A DNA stretch of 55,759 nucleotides, from the NCBI GenBank assembly GCA_944332025.1, contig CALVJB010000004.1, positions 1 to 55,759 of the forward strand. Direction: 5' to 3'. This DNA is from an uncultured Bacilli bacterium (GTDB lineage: Bacteria; Bacillota_I; Bacilli_A; RF39; UBA660). Positions 16,646-25,691 of this stretch are shown here, in pieces. Positions within the stretch are counted from its first letter, which is position 1. Each line of letters starts with the position of its first letter. The notes under the pieces are model-generated. The model made no database searches, had not been told where the DNA came from, and saw only the letters and a list, made by a program, of their open reading frames with translations. The translations under genes and the position numbers were made by a program.

Positions 16646-19600
16646 CTAAAACAGGCTTAACTGATTAGAATCAGGTAATTCGTTAAGGATTCCCATCTCA
16701 GTCATTTTATCTGTTAGTGTCTTTGATACTTTACCACGTTTTTGTAAATCTTCTTTACTTAGGAAAGGTCCGTTTTCACGTGCTTCCACGATGGTTTTTG
16801 CAACTGTTAAACCTAGGCCATCGATAGTTTTAAATGGTGGTATTAAAGTATTTTCACGTTCGGTATCAACAACAAATCTTGTCGCATCACTTTTCTCTAA
16901 AGAAATAGGTGCGAATTTAATACCACGTGCTGTCGCTTCTAGGGCAACATGAAGGGAATCTATGATATTAGACTCTTTATTAGTAACTTCAAAGCCTTTA
17001 GCCATTAAGTCTTCATATCTCGTTTTAATAGCATTATAACCTTTTATCATAGTTTCTATATCATAATCATCTACTCTAATTGAGAAGAAGGCTGCATAGT
17101 AGAATAGTGGTTTATAAACTTTAAACCAAGCGATTCTAATAGCACTCATAACATAGGCACAAGCATGGGCTTTTGGGAACATGTATTTTATTTTATGACA
17201 TGACTCGATATACCATTCTGGAACGTTAGCAGCTTTCATTTCTTCGACCATACCCTTCCATGTTTCAGGGTCTTTAGTCGCCTTACCTTTTCTAACATGT
17301 TCCATTATTTTAAAGGCTCTAATAGGTTTCATGCCCCAGTTCATTAGGTTAACCATGATATCATCACGACATCCTATAACATCTTTAAAAGGAACAATAT
17401 TATTTCTAATTAATTCACTAGCATTTCCTGCCCAAACATCAGTACCGTGTGATAGTCCTGATATTTTAACTAGTTCAGCGAAAGTACTTGGTTTTGTCTC
17501 TACTAACATTTGAATAACAAAACGAGTTCCAAGTTCAGGTAGTCCTAATGTTCCAGTAGGACAAAGAATCTCATCTTCTGTTACTCCTAAGGCTTCAGGA
17601 CTAGAAAGAATTGAGAATATCTTTTTATCATCCATTGGTAGTGTTGTAATATCTATACCAGATAAATCTTGTAACATTCTAAGGACTGTAGGATCATCGT
17701 GACCTAGTATATCTAGTTTTAAAACGTCTTGATCGATGGCATGGTAATCAAAGTGAGTTGTTCGCCAAAGTGATGTATTATCATCTGCAGGATACTGGAA
17801 TGGTGTAAAATCAAAGACATCCATGTATCCTGGTATTACAACGATACCTCCAGGATGTTGCCCTGTTGTTCTTTTAACACCAGTACATCCTTTGGCAAGA
17901 CGCTCAATCTCTGTACTTCTTTTACCAACAATTCCATGTTCTTCAAAGTAACCTCTAACATAACCGTAAGCGGTCTTTTCTGCTACTGTACCGATTGTTC
18001 CTGCTCTATATACATTATCAACTCCGAATAGTACTTTAGTATATTCATGAGCTTTCCATTGATATTCTCCTGAGAAGTTAAGGTCGATATCGGGAACTTT
18101 ATCGGCATTGAAACCTAAGAAGGTTGCAAATGGCATGTCTTGTCCTTCTTTACCTAGAGGCTCGCCACATTTAGGACAAGTCTTATCTTTTAAGTCATAT
18201 CCTGATGGATAATCTTTTCCATAAGGGATGCCCTCTTCATTAATAAATTCTGAATACTTACAGTCTTTATTACGACATAGATAGTGGGCTGGAAGAGGAT
18301 TTACTTCCGTTATTCCCATCATGGTAGCGACGAATGATGAACCAACAGAACCACGGGAACCAACGATATAACCATCATCATTAGAATGCTTAACTAACTT
18401 TTGAGCGATTAAGTAAATAACATCGAAGCCTCCACCTATTACACCACCTAAGTTCTTTTTAAGAGTTTTTTCTAAGTCTTCATCTGTTATTTCAGGGTCA
18501 GTTATTTTAAGATTTTCTTTTATTACTTTCTTTACTTCATCAAAGCCTTTTAAAAGAGTACTATGTAAATTAGAGAATAATTTCTTCTTAAACTCATCTT
18601 CACTTAGATTAGGTTCTTCTCTTTTTAACTTAGCTTCTACGGCTTTAAAAACTCCATCTCCATATAACTCTGTACTAATTCTCTCTTCAATATTATAAGG
18701 AAGTGGTTCTCCATACATATCACTAGCTTTTGTAAAGACTAAGTCAGTAACTGTTTCTACACTTTTATCAATTTTAGGAGAGAAAGGTATTCCTCCTGTT
18801 TCAATAATAACTTCTATAATCTCTGTCATATCAGCGATTTTATTAGGATTATCTATAACTATTAGTTTTCTTGTTTCTTCATCTAAGAATGAGAAGTCTT
18901 CTAACATCTCTGTTGTTGTTCTAAAGTGATTTGATGGAATATTTTTAATACCCCCTCTTGCTAGGGGATGACGTCCTCCGCCTGGTACTTTTTGATTAAC
19001 AATTATTTCTCTATATATTTTATCTTCTCTTGTTAAGTGATGAACATCTCCTGTTGCCACAATTAATTTACCGGCATCAATAGTTGTATTAATTATTTTA
19101 TTGATATTACTAATTACTTCACCTTCATTGGCAAAGTCACCTGTTTCTACTAAGTGAGAATAACATTCAGGTGGTTGTACTTCTACATAGTCATAGAATC
19201 TAATGATATTAGATAGTTCTTCTTCACTCTTACTAGAAGCCTGTTTAAAGACTTCACTTTCATAACAACCACTACCAATTAAAAGTCCTTCTCTATATTC
19301 ATTAATAACACTTCTTGGTATTCTTGGAGTCTTATATAGATAAGTTGTATTGGCAAAAGATACTATTTTAAATAGATTCTTTAGTCCTTTCTTATTTAGA
19401 GCGATGATATTGATATGATTAGTATTACCATATTTATACATCTCTTTAGAATCTACTATATTTGAAAGTTGTTCCATTGTTTCTATATTTCTACTATCTA
19501 GTTTCTCTAACATCTTATATAGAACTAATGCAGTACCTTCAGCATCATAATCTCCTCTATGATGACTCTCTTCATCCCATGGAACATTATATCTTTTAAC

Positions 19601-21259
19601 TAGTGCGGAGAGGCCATGACGAGCATAGTTATTATCTAGGGTTCTTGATAGTTCTAAGGTATCAATAACAGGATTCTTAAACTCACCTAGATTATATTTT
19701 TTATAAGCCATCTCTAAGAATGAAACATCGAACTTAGCATTATGGGCAACCATAGGTAAGTCACCAAACCATTCTATAAACCTTTTAACAGCATTTTCTT
19801 CATTATCTTTATCTTCTAGCATTAAATCTGTTATATTTGTTATCTCTGTTATTTTAGCAGGTAAAGGTCTTCCTGGATTAATTAGTTCATCATAACGTTC
19901 AAATATCTCTCCACCTTTCATCTTAACTGCACCAATTTCAATAATAGAGTCAGCACCACCAGCATTAAAACCAGTTGTTTCAAAGTCAAAAACAACATAA
20001 GTTTGGTCTAGTAATTTACCATCATTAGGTCTAATAACGATATCTACATTATCATCTACCATAACAAGTTCTGTTCCATATAAGGCTTTAAACTTATCTT
20101 TATCATCTTTTCCTTTGTTATAATCTCTTACTAAGTTATAAACATGAGGAAAGGCTTGAACACCATTATGGTCTGTAATTGCAATTGCTTTATGTCCCCA
20201 TTTCATCGCTTGCTTTACTAGTTTTACTTCATCTGCTACTCCATCCATCTGACTCATCATCGTATGGGCATGTAGTTCTACTCTTTTTTCTGTCTCTTCA
20301 TCAGTAATTTCTTCTTCCTCATGCTCTACTGGCATAATATCTCTAGCATTAAGTACTAACTCATCTTTAGAAAAATTATCTATTTTTGTATATCCTCTAA
20401 TCTTAAGCCATGTACCTACTTTTAAAGCTTTACAAAGTCTAGCATACTCTTCATCTTCATTACAAAATACTTTACAAGCGATACTATCTGTTTCATCTGT
20501 TATTTTTAAAGTAATAATCTTAAAATTAGTCTTACTAGACTCAAAATAATCAGTACCAAAGATATATCCTTCTACTGTTACATCATTATCTTCTCCTAGT
20601 AATAAACTCATCTTAATAGGATCACTATCTATAGTCTTACCTAATATACATCCTTCATCAGTACTTTTTCTTCTTCTAGGAGTTCCACTATTATTATAAC
20701 GTTTAGGCTCTTCTTTAATAACATCCCTCTTAATAGGTTCAGGAATAATAACATTAGATAATTCATTACTTATCTCTTCTTCTATTAAATTATCTTCTCT
20801 TAAAATAACAGGTATATAGTCATGAAAGCCTATATTATGATAGAAATTATTTATATCATTACTTATTTCTTTTAATCTATCTTCTTCTTTTTTATTATAA
20901 GCGATAAGTCTTAGAGTATCACTTTCATAAATTAGTGAATCTTTATAAACATCTATTAGTTTTATTTTATCTTTAGATTTTAAGATATCTAAAAAGTAAG
21001 GATAATAATCTAGTAGCATATTATTATCAGGGTTTCTAACTGTAAAGTTATAGGTTAAATCATCTGAAAATAAAGACTTATTCTCTACTAGATTAGATAA
21101 TATGTCTTTAGGTAAATATTTATCAATAGTTATTTTAACTAAAAAGCTTTTATTATTTTTATTAATTACTATTTTATCTAAGCAAGCACTTTTAAAGAAG
21201 TCAAAGTACTCACTATTTAAGTTAATCTTTTTCAAAAATAAATTTAGTTTACTATCCAT
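16646..21259 (-). CDS. polC: DNA polymerase III alpha subunit, gram-positive PolC type
   Basis: The 1537-residue replicative polymerase. Order: a variable N-terminal part, an OB fold (about 215-310), the PHP domain (VELHAHTMMSQMDG at about 327), an inserted 3'-5' proofreading exonuclease (VFDFETTG at about 423), the rest of PHP, a zinc-binding region (CRNKDCKYSE and CPKCGE), then palm and fingers (PDIDLNFSGEYQ, KLDILGHDDPTVL) and a helix-hairpin-helix end. The exonuclease inside PHP defines PolC against DnaE. Slightly longer than the usual 1440. The ribosome site before ATG is weak. It lies 14 bp after the 279-residue gene, so the two are probably co-transcribed. Confidence 0.97.
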   Translation of the reverse strand: MDSKLNLFLKKINLNSEYFDFFKSACLDKIVINKNNKSFLVKITIDKYLPKDILSNLVENKSLFSDDLTYNFTVRNPDNNMLLDYYPYFLDILKSKDKIKLIDVYKDSLIYESDTLRLIAYNKKEEDRLKEISNDINNFYHNIGFHDYIPVILREDNLIEEEISNELSNVIIPEPIKRDVIKEEPKRYNNSGTPRRRKSTDEGCILGKTIDSDPIKMSLLLGEDNDVTVEGYIFGTDYFESSKTNFKIITLKITDETDSIACKVFCNEDEEYARLCKALKVGTWLKIRGYTKIDNFSKDELVLNARDIMPVEHEEEEITDEETEKRVELHAHTMMSQMDGVADEVKLVKQAMKWGHKAIAITDHNGVQAFPHVYNLVRDYNKGKDDKDKFKALYGTELVMVDDNVDIVIRPNDGKLLDQTYVVFDFETTGFNAGGADSIIEIGAVKMKGGEIFERYDELINPGRPLPAKITEITNITDLMLEDKDNEENAVKRFIEWFGDLPMVAHNAKFDVSFLEMAYKKYNLGEFKNPVIDTLELSRTLDNNYARHGLSALVKRYNVPWDEESHHRGDYDAEGTALVLYKMLEKLDSRNIETMEQLSNIVDSKEMYKYGNTNHINIIALNKKGLKNLFKIVSFANTTYLYKTPRIPRSVINEYREGLLIGSGCYESEVFKQASSKSEEELSNIIRFYDYVEVQPPECYSHLVETGDFANEGEVISNINKIINTTIDAGKLIVATGDVHHLTREDKIYREIIVNQKVPGGGRHPLARGGIKNIPSNHFRTTTEMLEDFSFLDEETRKLIVIDNPNKIADMTEIIEVIIETGGIPFSPKIDKSVETVTDLVFTKASDMYGEPLPYNIEERISTELYGDGVFKAVEAKLKREEPNLSEDEFKKKLFSNLHSTLLKGFDEVKKVIKENLKITDPEITDEDLEKTLKKNLGGVIGGGFDVIYLIAQKLVKHSNDDGYIVGSRGSVGSSFVATMMGITEVNPLPAHYLCRNKDCKYSEFINEEGIPYGKDYPSGYDLKDKTCPKCGEPLGKEGQDMPFATFLGFNADKVPDIDLNFSGEYQWKAHEYTKVLFGVDNVYRAGTIGTVAEKTAYGYVRGYFEEHGIVGKRSTEIERLAKGCTGVKRTTGQHPGGIVVIPGYMDVFDFTPFQYPADDNTSLWRTTHFDYHAIDQDVLKLDILGHDDPTVLRMLQDLSGIDITTLPMDDKKIFSILSSPEALGVTEDEILCPTGTLGLPELGTRFVIQMLVETKPSTFAELVKISGLSHGTDVWAGNASELIRNNIVPFKDVIGCRDDIMVNLMNWGMKPIRAFKIMEHVRKGKATKDPETWKGMVEEMKAANVPEWYIESCHKIKYMFPKAHACAYVMSAIRIAWFKVYKPLFYYAAFFSIRVDDYDIETMIKGYNAIKTRYEDLMAKGFEVTNKESNIIDSLHVALEATARGIKFAPISLEKSDATRFVVDTERENTLIPPFKTIDGLGLTVAKTIVEARENGPFLSKEDLQKRGKVSKTLTDKMTEMGILNELPDSNQLSLF

Positions 21260-21273
21260 ACCGCACCACTATC

Positions 21274-22113
21274 CTATATTATTTCTAATTCTTTAATCTT
21301 TAAAATATGTTTTTGATTCTTAATACAAAAGCTAATAAAAGTCTTTAAATCAACAGTTGCTAATCCTCTTTCAAAAGTATATTTATCTAATTCAAAGATA
21401 ATCTTATCTTCCATCATTCTATTTAATATCTCTTCTTTAGAATATCCTAAGTACATAAGAAAGTAAGGATATAGTTGTCTTTTAAGATATTTTAGAGAAC
21501 TATCTCCTCTTAAATAAACACTTTTCTTTAATGTTCTTGATGTTAGTTCATTATCAATAGCAAGTTCAATGATAGCATCAACTATATCTTTATATTCGCT
21601 CTTGTATGTTGCTAGTTCTTTTCTTACAATATGTTCAATGATATTGATGATAGCAAGGGTATAATTATCACTATCAACTCTATTACCCCAAGTAATAGTA
21701 TTTACTCTTCTACTCTTAGGTATTTTCATTCCTATAACATCTAATTTTTTATCAACAACTAAAACATGATATAGTTTAATATCAAATCTAAGTATTTCTT
21801 TTAAGTTTTTATTTAAGTCTTTTTTTATTTTATCCCAAGTATGTAATAATTCTAGGCGATATTTTTCTGTTTCTTCTCTTATTTCTTTATATATATCACT
21901 AGCTTTAACCATATCAAAGATAGTATCATCATCTGGTATATAGTTTTTAGGGTCTTTTAATATTAATTCTTCTTCTTTATATAATTCATTATAACTATGA
22001 CGATAGTTTTTCCACAACTTCTGTTTAAAGCTTTGAATATCAGAAGAAATAGAGGCACTAAATAAAAGATTCCAGATTAAAACATAATCATTTAAAACAA
22101 AGTTTAAATTCAT
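21274..22113 (-). CDS. Uncharacterised 279-residue protein upstream of polC
   Basis: A soluble protein with charged helices (about 25-105), then a beta-rich part with LKEILRFDIKLYHVLVVDKKLDVIGM, and a helical end. No catalytic motif, signal peptide or known family was recognised. GGGGGAA precedes the ATG. It is the first gene of a likely two-gene unit with polC (14 bp apart), so a link to replication or chromosome care is possible but only by position. Confidence 0.65.
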   Translation of the reverse strand: MNLNFVLNDYVLIWNLLFSASISSDIQSFKQKLWKNYRHSYNELYKEEELILKDPKNYIPDDDTIFDMVKASDIYKEIREETEKYRLELLHTWDKIKKDLNKNLKEILRFDIKLYHVLVVDKKLDVIGMKIPKSRRVNTITWGNRVDSDNYTLAIINIIEHIVRKELATYKSEYKDIVDAIIELAIDNELTSRTLKKSVYLRGDSSLKYLKRQLYPYFLMYLGYSKEEILNRMMEDKIIFELDKYTFERGLATVDLKTFISFCIKNQKHILKIKELEII

Positions 22114-22211
22114 TTTCTATTCCCCCTAACTTTTATATTTAAATAAAGTTTATCATAAAATTCACCACAATAAAAGAGAATAGAAAACAAATATTATTAT
22201 TTTCTAGTTCT

Positions 22212-23486
22212 CTATGGTTTTAATGCAGTTATAGGAACAATATATATACCAGTCTCTTTATCTTTTACAACTGATGTAAAATTTCCTGTTATTATGCACA
22301 TGAATTTAGGTTTAGTTATCATATTATCATAGAATTTTAGTAAATCTTTCTTAGCAGTTTCAATAGCATTATATCCTAGTTTTATTTCAACCGCTGCATA
22401 ATCGCCATTAGAAAACTCTAAAATTGAATCAACTTCTAGACCTGTTACATTATCTCTAAAATGATATAGATGTCCACCTAAATATTCTATATATATTCTA
22501 AGGTCCCGTTCTACTAGTGATTCAAAGAGAAACCCAAACGTTTTTAAGTCTTTAAGTAATTTATCAGCATTCATATTTAAAGAGGCACAAGCAAGTGAGG
22601 GGTCTGTTAAGTGTCTTTTTGGTGATTTACCTATTCTCTCTTTAGAACGATAGTTTTCACTATAGGCTTCTTGATTTTCTATTATATGCAATCTATCTAA
22701 TACATCTAGGTAGTCTCTTAAAGTTATTCTGCTTTCAATTAATTCTGATTCATTTTCATAGTTATCTATATCTTTTATAAGTGTTTCATTGCTAACAACT
22801 GTAGATTCATTTCTTGCTAATGATTTAAGGAGCATTCTCATCTTATTTTTATCTCTTTTTTTATCATCATTCATATCTTTATCAAGAATAGATTCTATAT
22901 AACTTTTAGGTATTAATCCTACCTTATCTGCATCTACTTTTATATTACTAGGCCAGCCTCCTCTTACTATTAGGTTAGCAAGTTCTTTTAAAGATGGTAT
23001 TTTTACATTAACATTTTTCTGTTTATCTTCTAGCATTGCTGTTAAGGAAGCATCTCCAGTTGAGTCACCTGATTCATAAAGTGACATAGTATACATCTTT
23101 ATCTTACCAATTCTCCCTGCCCCCGAATGAAATACTTCTTTTTTTCTTTCGTCATTCAATTCTGTTGAGCACGTTAATATATATTTACCTTTCTTAGAAT
23201 CTTCATCACATTTTCTTCTAACTTTATCCCATATTTTAGGTACTAAGTGCCATTCATCTATTAATTCAGGTTGTTCTTCATTTAATATCAGTTCTAAATC
23301 AAGTAATGCTCTTTCTTTAGTTTCATCATCATCTAAATAGACAGCACTTTTAGCATGCTTAGAAGATGTCCATGTTTTTCCACACCATTTAGGTCCTTCA
23401 ACAGATAAGGCACCAAAAACTTTTAAATAGTCATCTAAGTTTTTATCAATTAATCGTGGCATATATTCATCGTTATTAAAGTTCAT
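22212..23486 (-). CDS. DUF4143-type AAA ATPase no. 2
   Basis: A 424-residue paralogue of no. 1. Walker A EGPKWCGKTW (30-39), an intact Walker B-like LIDEWH, a winged-helix-like middle, and a PD-(D/E)XK-like end (LEVDSILE, then AAVEIKLG). The start is ATG at 23486 with AGAGGTGA seven bases before; the longer ATG at 23519 has no site. It is a single gene with its own promoter, preceded by three 23-bp repeats in the same place as those of no. 1 but with a different sequence. The two proteins share fold and motifs but are quite diverged, so a recent duplication is unlikely. Function unknown. Confidence 0.87.
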   Translation of the reverse strand: MNFNNDEYMPRLIDKNLDDYLKVFGALSVEGPKWCGKTWTSSKHAKSAVYLDDDETKERALLDLELILNEEQPELIDEWHLVPKIWDKVRRKCDEDSKKGKYILTCSTELNDERKKEVFHSGAGRIGKIKMYTMSLYESGDSTGDASLTAMLEDKQKNVNVKIPSLKELANLIVRGGWPSNIKVDADKVGLIPKSYIESILDKDMNDDKKRDKNKMRMLLKSLARNESTVVSNETLIKDIDNYENESELIESRITLRDYLDVLDRLHIIENQEAYSENYRSKERIGKSPKRHLTDPSLACASLNMNADKLLKDLKTFGFLFESLVERDLRIYIEYLGGHLYHFRDNVTGLEVDSILEFSNGDYAAVEIKLGYNAIETAKKDLLKFYDNMITKPKFMCIITGNFTSVVKDKETGIYIVPITALKP

Positions 23487-23509
23487 AAAGAAATCACCTC
23501 TATATAGAG

Positions 23510-23538
23510 ATGATAACATATTTTTATGGTTTATTCAA
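23510..23538 (-). promoter_or_regulatory. Promoter of DUF4143 ATPase no. 2
   Basis: Minus strand TTGAAT (23533-23538), 17-bp spacer, TATCAT (23510-23515). The first 23-bp repeat starts two bases from the -35 box. Confidence 0.6.
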
Positions 23539-23540
23539 TA

Positions 23541-23609
23541 TTTGATATACATTTTTTAAGGATTTTGATATGCAAATTTTAAGAGTTTTGATATACAATT
23601 TTTAAAAGT
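23541..23609 (-). repeat. Three 23-bp direct repeats upstream of ATPase no. 2
   Basis: Units 23541-23563, 23564-23586 and 23587-23609, each beginning (plus strand) TTTGATAT. Consensus TTTGATATACAATTTTTAAG. Period exactly 23, as before ATPase no. 1, though the sequence differs. The outermost unit runs into the end of the next gene. Confidence 0.85.
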
Positions 23610-24462
23610 TTGTAATTACATAATATACTCCAAAACCAACTGCAATGATTAAGATTAATGAGAATAAGAACTTTAAGAAACCGATAAACTTTGATGGTTT
23701 AACTTCTTCCTCATCATCACTTTCAAAGTCCTCTTCACTTAAATCAAGGCTCTTAGTATAGAATGATTTATCTATTTCATCTTTTAAAGACATGGTCTTT
23801 TCTTTAACTTTATCTAACTTCTTAGTATCATCTTCTACTTTACTATCTTCTATCTTAGTAGCGATAGGCTTTAACACTTCTTCATTTACATTAGTAGCCA
23901 TTAAATCACTAAGTAAGCTGTTATTGTCATTAGATTCAACTTCTTTTTTATCTATTTCTTCTCTTAACTCTTTAGAAGTAATAGTATGTATTAACTCTTC
24001 AAGTTCCTCTTCATTTTCAATAGGTTTATGTCTTAATTTAGTCTCTTCTTTAAATTTCTCTAAATCTTCTTCACTACTTTCTAAGATGTTATATTTTTCA
24101 TTATGTAGTTTTCTTTTCTTTTCTAGAGAATCTCTTTCTCTTAGTTCTTTCGCTTCTTCTAGAACTTTATTAATATCATAGGTTTTATGTTCATCGTTAT
24201 AAAGAAAATTAAATTCATCTAATTCTTTTCTTTCTTTAGGTTTTTCTATATCTATATCATAATCTTTTATTTGATGATATCCTTCTCTTGTACGATAATT
24301 CTTTTTCGCTGCATTTAACTCAACCGCTTCTATTTTAGATACATCTGTTAGAGTAGTATATTTTTCTAATCTTCCTAAGTCATTATATAAATCTTGATTT
24401 TTTTCTGTTCTACTTCTAACTGTGCTTCTATTTGAATTATCATACCGTTCCATTCTTCCCAT
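23602..24462 (-). CDS. Tail-anchored acidic protein with long charged region
   Basis: A 286-residue protein. About 250 residues are highly charged, helical or disordered and rich in Glu and Lys, followed by one membrane helix (about 262-282, FIGFLKFLFSLILIIAVGFG) and a short end. This predicts a tail-anchored protein with its bulk in the cytoplasm. The start MGRMERYDNSNRSTVRSRTE resembles flexible N-termini of division- or scaffold-type proteins, but no family is recognised. GTAGGTG precedes the ATG. Its stop overlaps the repeats of ATPase no. 2. Confidence 0.65.
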   Translation of the reverse strand: MGRMERYDNSNRSTVRSRTEKNQDLYNDLGRLEKYTTLTDVSKIEAVELNAAKKNYRTREGYHQIKDYDIDIEKPKERKELDEFNFLYNDEHKTYDINKVLEEAKELRERDSLEKKRKLHNEKYNILESSEEDLEKFKEETKLRHKPIENEEELEELIHTITSKELREEIDKKEVESNDNNSLLSDLMATNVNEEVLKPIATKIEDSKVEDDTKKLDKVKEKTMSLKDEIDKSFYTKSLDLSEEDFESDDEEEVKPSKFIGFLKFLFSLILIIAVGFGVYYVITNF

Positions 24463-24520
24463 GATATCACCTACTTTACTATATACTTCAATGATATCAT
24501 ACTATTAAAAAAATTTAAAG

Positions 24521-24549
24521 TAGGCAAAATTATAAAAATAAGATATAAT
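24521..24549 (+). promoter_or_regulatory. Ferredoxin promoter
   Basis: TATAAT at 24544-24549 with a weak -35 (TAGGCA, 24521-24526) and a 17-bp spacer. Confidence 0.4.
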
Positions 24550-24568
24550 TAAAGACGAGGTGAAAAAA

Positions 24569-24787
24569 ATGAAAGTAAAAGTTAATAAAGATGCTTGCAT
24601 AGGATGTGGAGCATGTGCTGCGATATGTGATGAAGTATTTGAAATTAATGATGAAGGATTAAGTGAAGCAAAGGTAGAAGAAGTTAAAGAAGAACTTCAA
24701 GATGAAGTAAGAGATGCTGCTGATTCTTGTCCTACTGGTGCAATTGTGATTGAAGAAGGTCAACAGGAAGAAGAAAAAGCTGCTTAA
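24569..24787 (+). CDS. fer: Monocluster [4Fe-4S] ferredoxin
   Basis: A 72-residue electron carrier. C10, C13 and C16 (CIGCGAC) with C54 (SCPTGAI) bind one [4Fe-4S] cluster; C20 is an extra Cys, as in two-cluster or disulfide-bearing relatives. The rest is acidic, with an EEGQQEEEKAA tail. The start is ATG at 24569 with GAGG eight bases upstream; the GTG at 24560 overlaps that site. It is monocistronic with promoter and terminator. Its partners are not in the window, though the Suf operon at 35282-40344 would supply clusters. Confidence 0.92.
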   Translation: MKVKVNKDACIGCGACAAICDEVFEINDEGLSEAKVEEVKEELQDEVRDAADSCPTGAIVIEEGQQEEEKAA

Positions 24788-24807
24788 TCTTGATAAATGT
24801 ATTTTTA

Positions 24808-24841
24808 GAAGAAGAAGCTTTATTTAATTGCTTCTTTTTTG
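24808..24841 (+). terminator. Ferredoxin terminator
   Basis: Stem GAAGC/GCTTC (24814-24818 with 24830-24834) followed by a run of six T. Confidence 0.75.
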
Positions 24842-24895
24842 TACGATTTCAAGTAATATAAGTTGCTTATTCTAGAAGTAATAATGTAATTAATT

Positions 24896-24923
24896 ACGAT
24901 TTTGGTGTTTACACCAAAATCGT
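24896..24923. repeat. Orphan 13-bp-arm palindrome
   Basis: Perfect arms 24896-24908 and 24911-24923 (ACGATTTTGGTGT and its complement). Neither side has a T run, so it is not a normal terminator; the rluB terminator lies separately at 24941. Size and layout recall the palindrome before ATPase no. 3 at 42810. Possibly an operator or a leftover from a lost gene. Confidence 0.6.
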
Positions 24924-24940
24924 TAAAAGTGAAAAAATAA

Positions 24941-24965
24941 AAGAGCTATCGTGCTCTTATTTTTT
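24941..24965 (-). terminator. Terminator of rluB
   Basis: Stem AAGAGC/GCTCTT (24941-24946 with 24953-24958) with T-rich tails on both strands. Confidence 0.7.
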
Positions 24966-25673
24966 TGCTAAACTATAGACAATTGCTACTTCTTTAGGAG
25001 TTAGTTTTCTATATTCTCCACTCTTTAATCCTTTTAAATCAAAGATAAAAACTCTATCTCTTCTAAGCTTTAAGACAGGAAAACCAACTGCTTCAAACAT
25101 TTTCTTAACTTCATGATTACGTCCTTCATGTATTGTTACTGTGAGCATAGAAGTATTTGTTTTATAATCTGTTTTTCTTAACTTAACTTTAGCTTTCTCA
25201 TAAGAAACACCATCTACTGTTACACCATTTTTAATAGTATTAATGGCATCTCCTTTAATAATACCTTTTACTTTAACTATATATACTTTCTCTACCAAAT
25301 CACTTGGATGCATAAGTATATTTGCAAACTCTCCATCATTAGTAAGTAATAACACTCCTGTTGTATCATAATCAAGTCTACCTACGGGATAGATTCTTTC
25401 ATTACATGGTATTAAGTCAACTACAGTCTTCCTTTCCTTATCATCAGTAACACTAGTAATAATACCTCTTGGTTTATTAAGTAGATAATAAACCTTTTTT
25501 TCTTTTTCTATCTCCTTACCATCTACTTTAATTATATCTTTATTAGTTACTTTAGTACCAAGTTCAGTTACTATTACACCATTTACTGTTACTCTACCTT
25601 CTTTAATTAATTCTTCAGCTTTACGTCTTGATGTAACTCCTGCATTTGCTATTACTTTTTGTAATCTTTCCAT
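24957..25673 (-). CDS. rluB: RluB/RsuA-family rRNA pseudouridine synthase
   Basis: A 238-residue enzyme that isomerises a uridine in ribosomal RNA. An N-terminal S4 RNA-binding domain (1-58, RLQKVIANAGVTSRRKAEEL) is followed by the catalytic domain with D101 in GRLDYDTTG, the nucleophile of the family, and KPRGIITS and HEGRNHEVKKMF. Members act on 23S (RluB) or 16S (RsuA) RNA; length and lysine-poor tail fit RluB but do not decide. It follows pepF by 18 bp. Confidence 0.93.
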   Translation of the reverse strand: MERLQKVIANAGVTSRRKAEELIKEGRVTVNGVIVTELGTKVTNKDIIKVDGKEIEKEKKVYYLLNKPRGIITSVTDDKERKTVVDLIPCNERIYPVGRLDYDTTGVLLLTNDGEFANILMHPSDLVEKVYIVKVKGIIKGDAINTIKNGVTVDGVSYEKAKVKLRKTDYKTNTSMLTVTIHEGRNHEVKKMFEAVGFPVLKLRRDRVFIFDLKGLKSGEYRKLTPKEVAIVYSLAKK

Positions 25674-25691
25674 TATTCATCACTACCTTTT

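Noticed and set aside
24896-24923. The orphan palindrome as an ordinary terminator
   Set aside because: No T run follows on either strand, and the genes on both sides have their own terminators.
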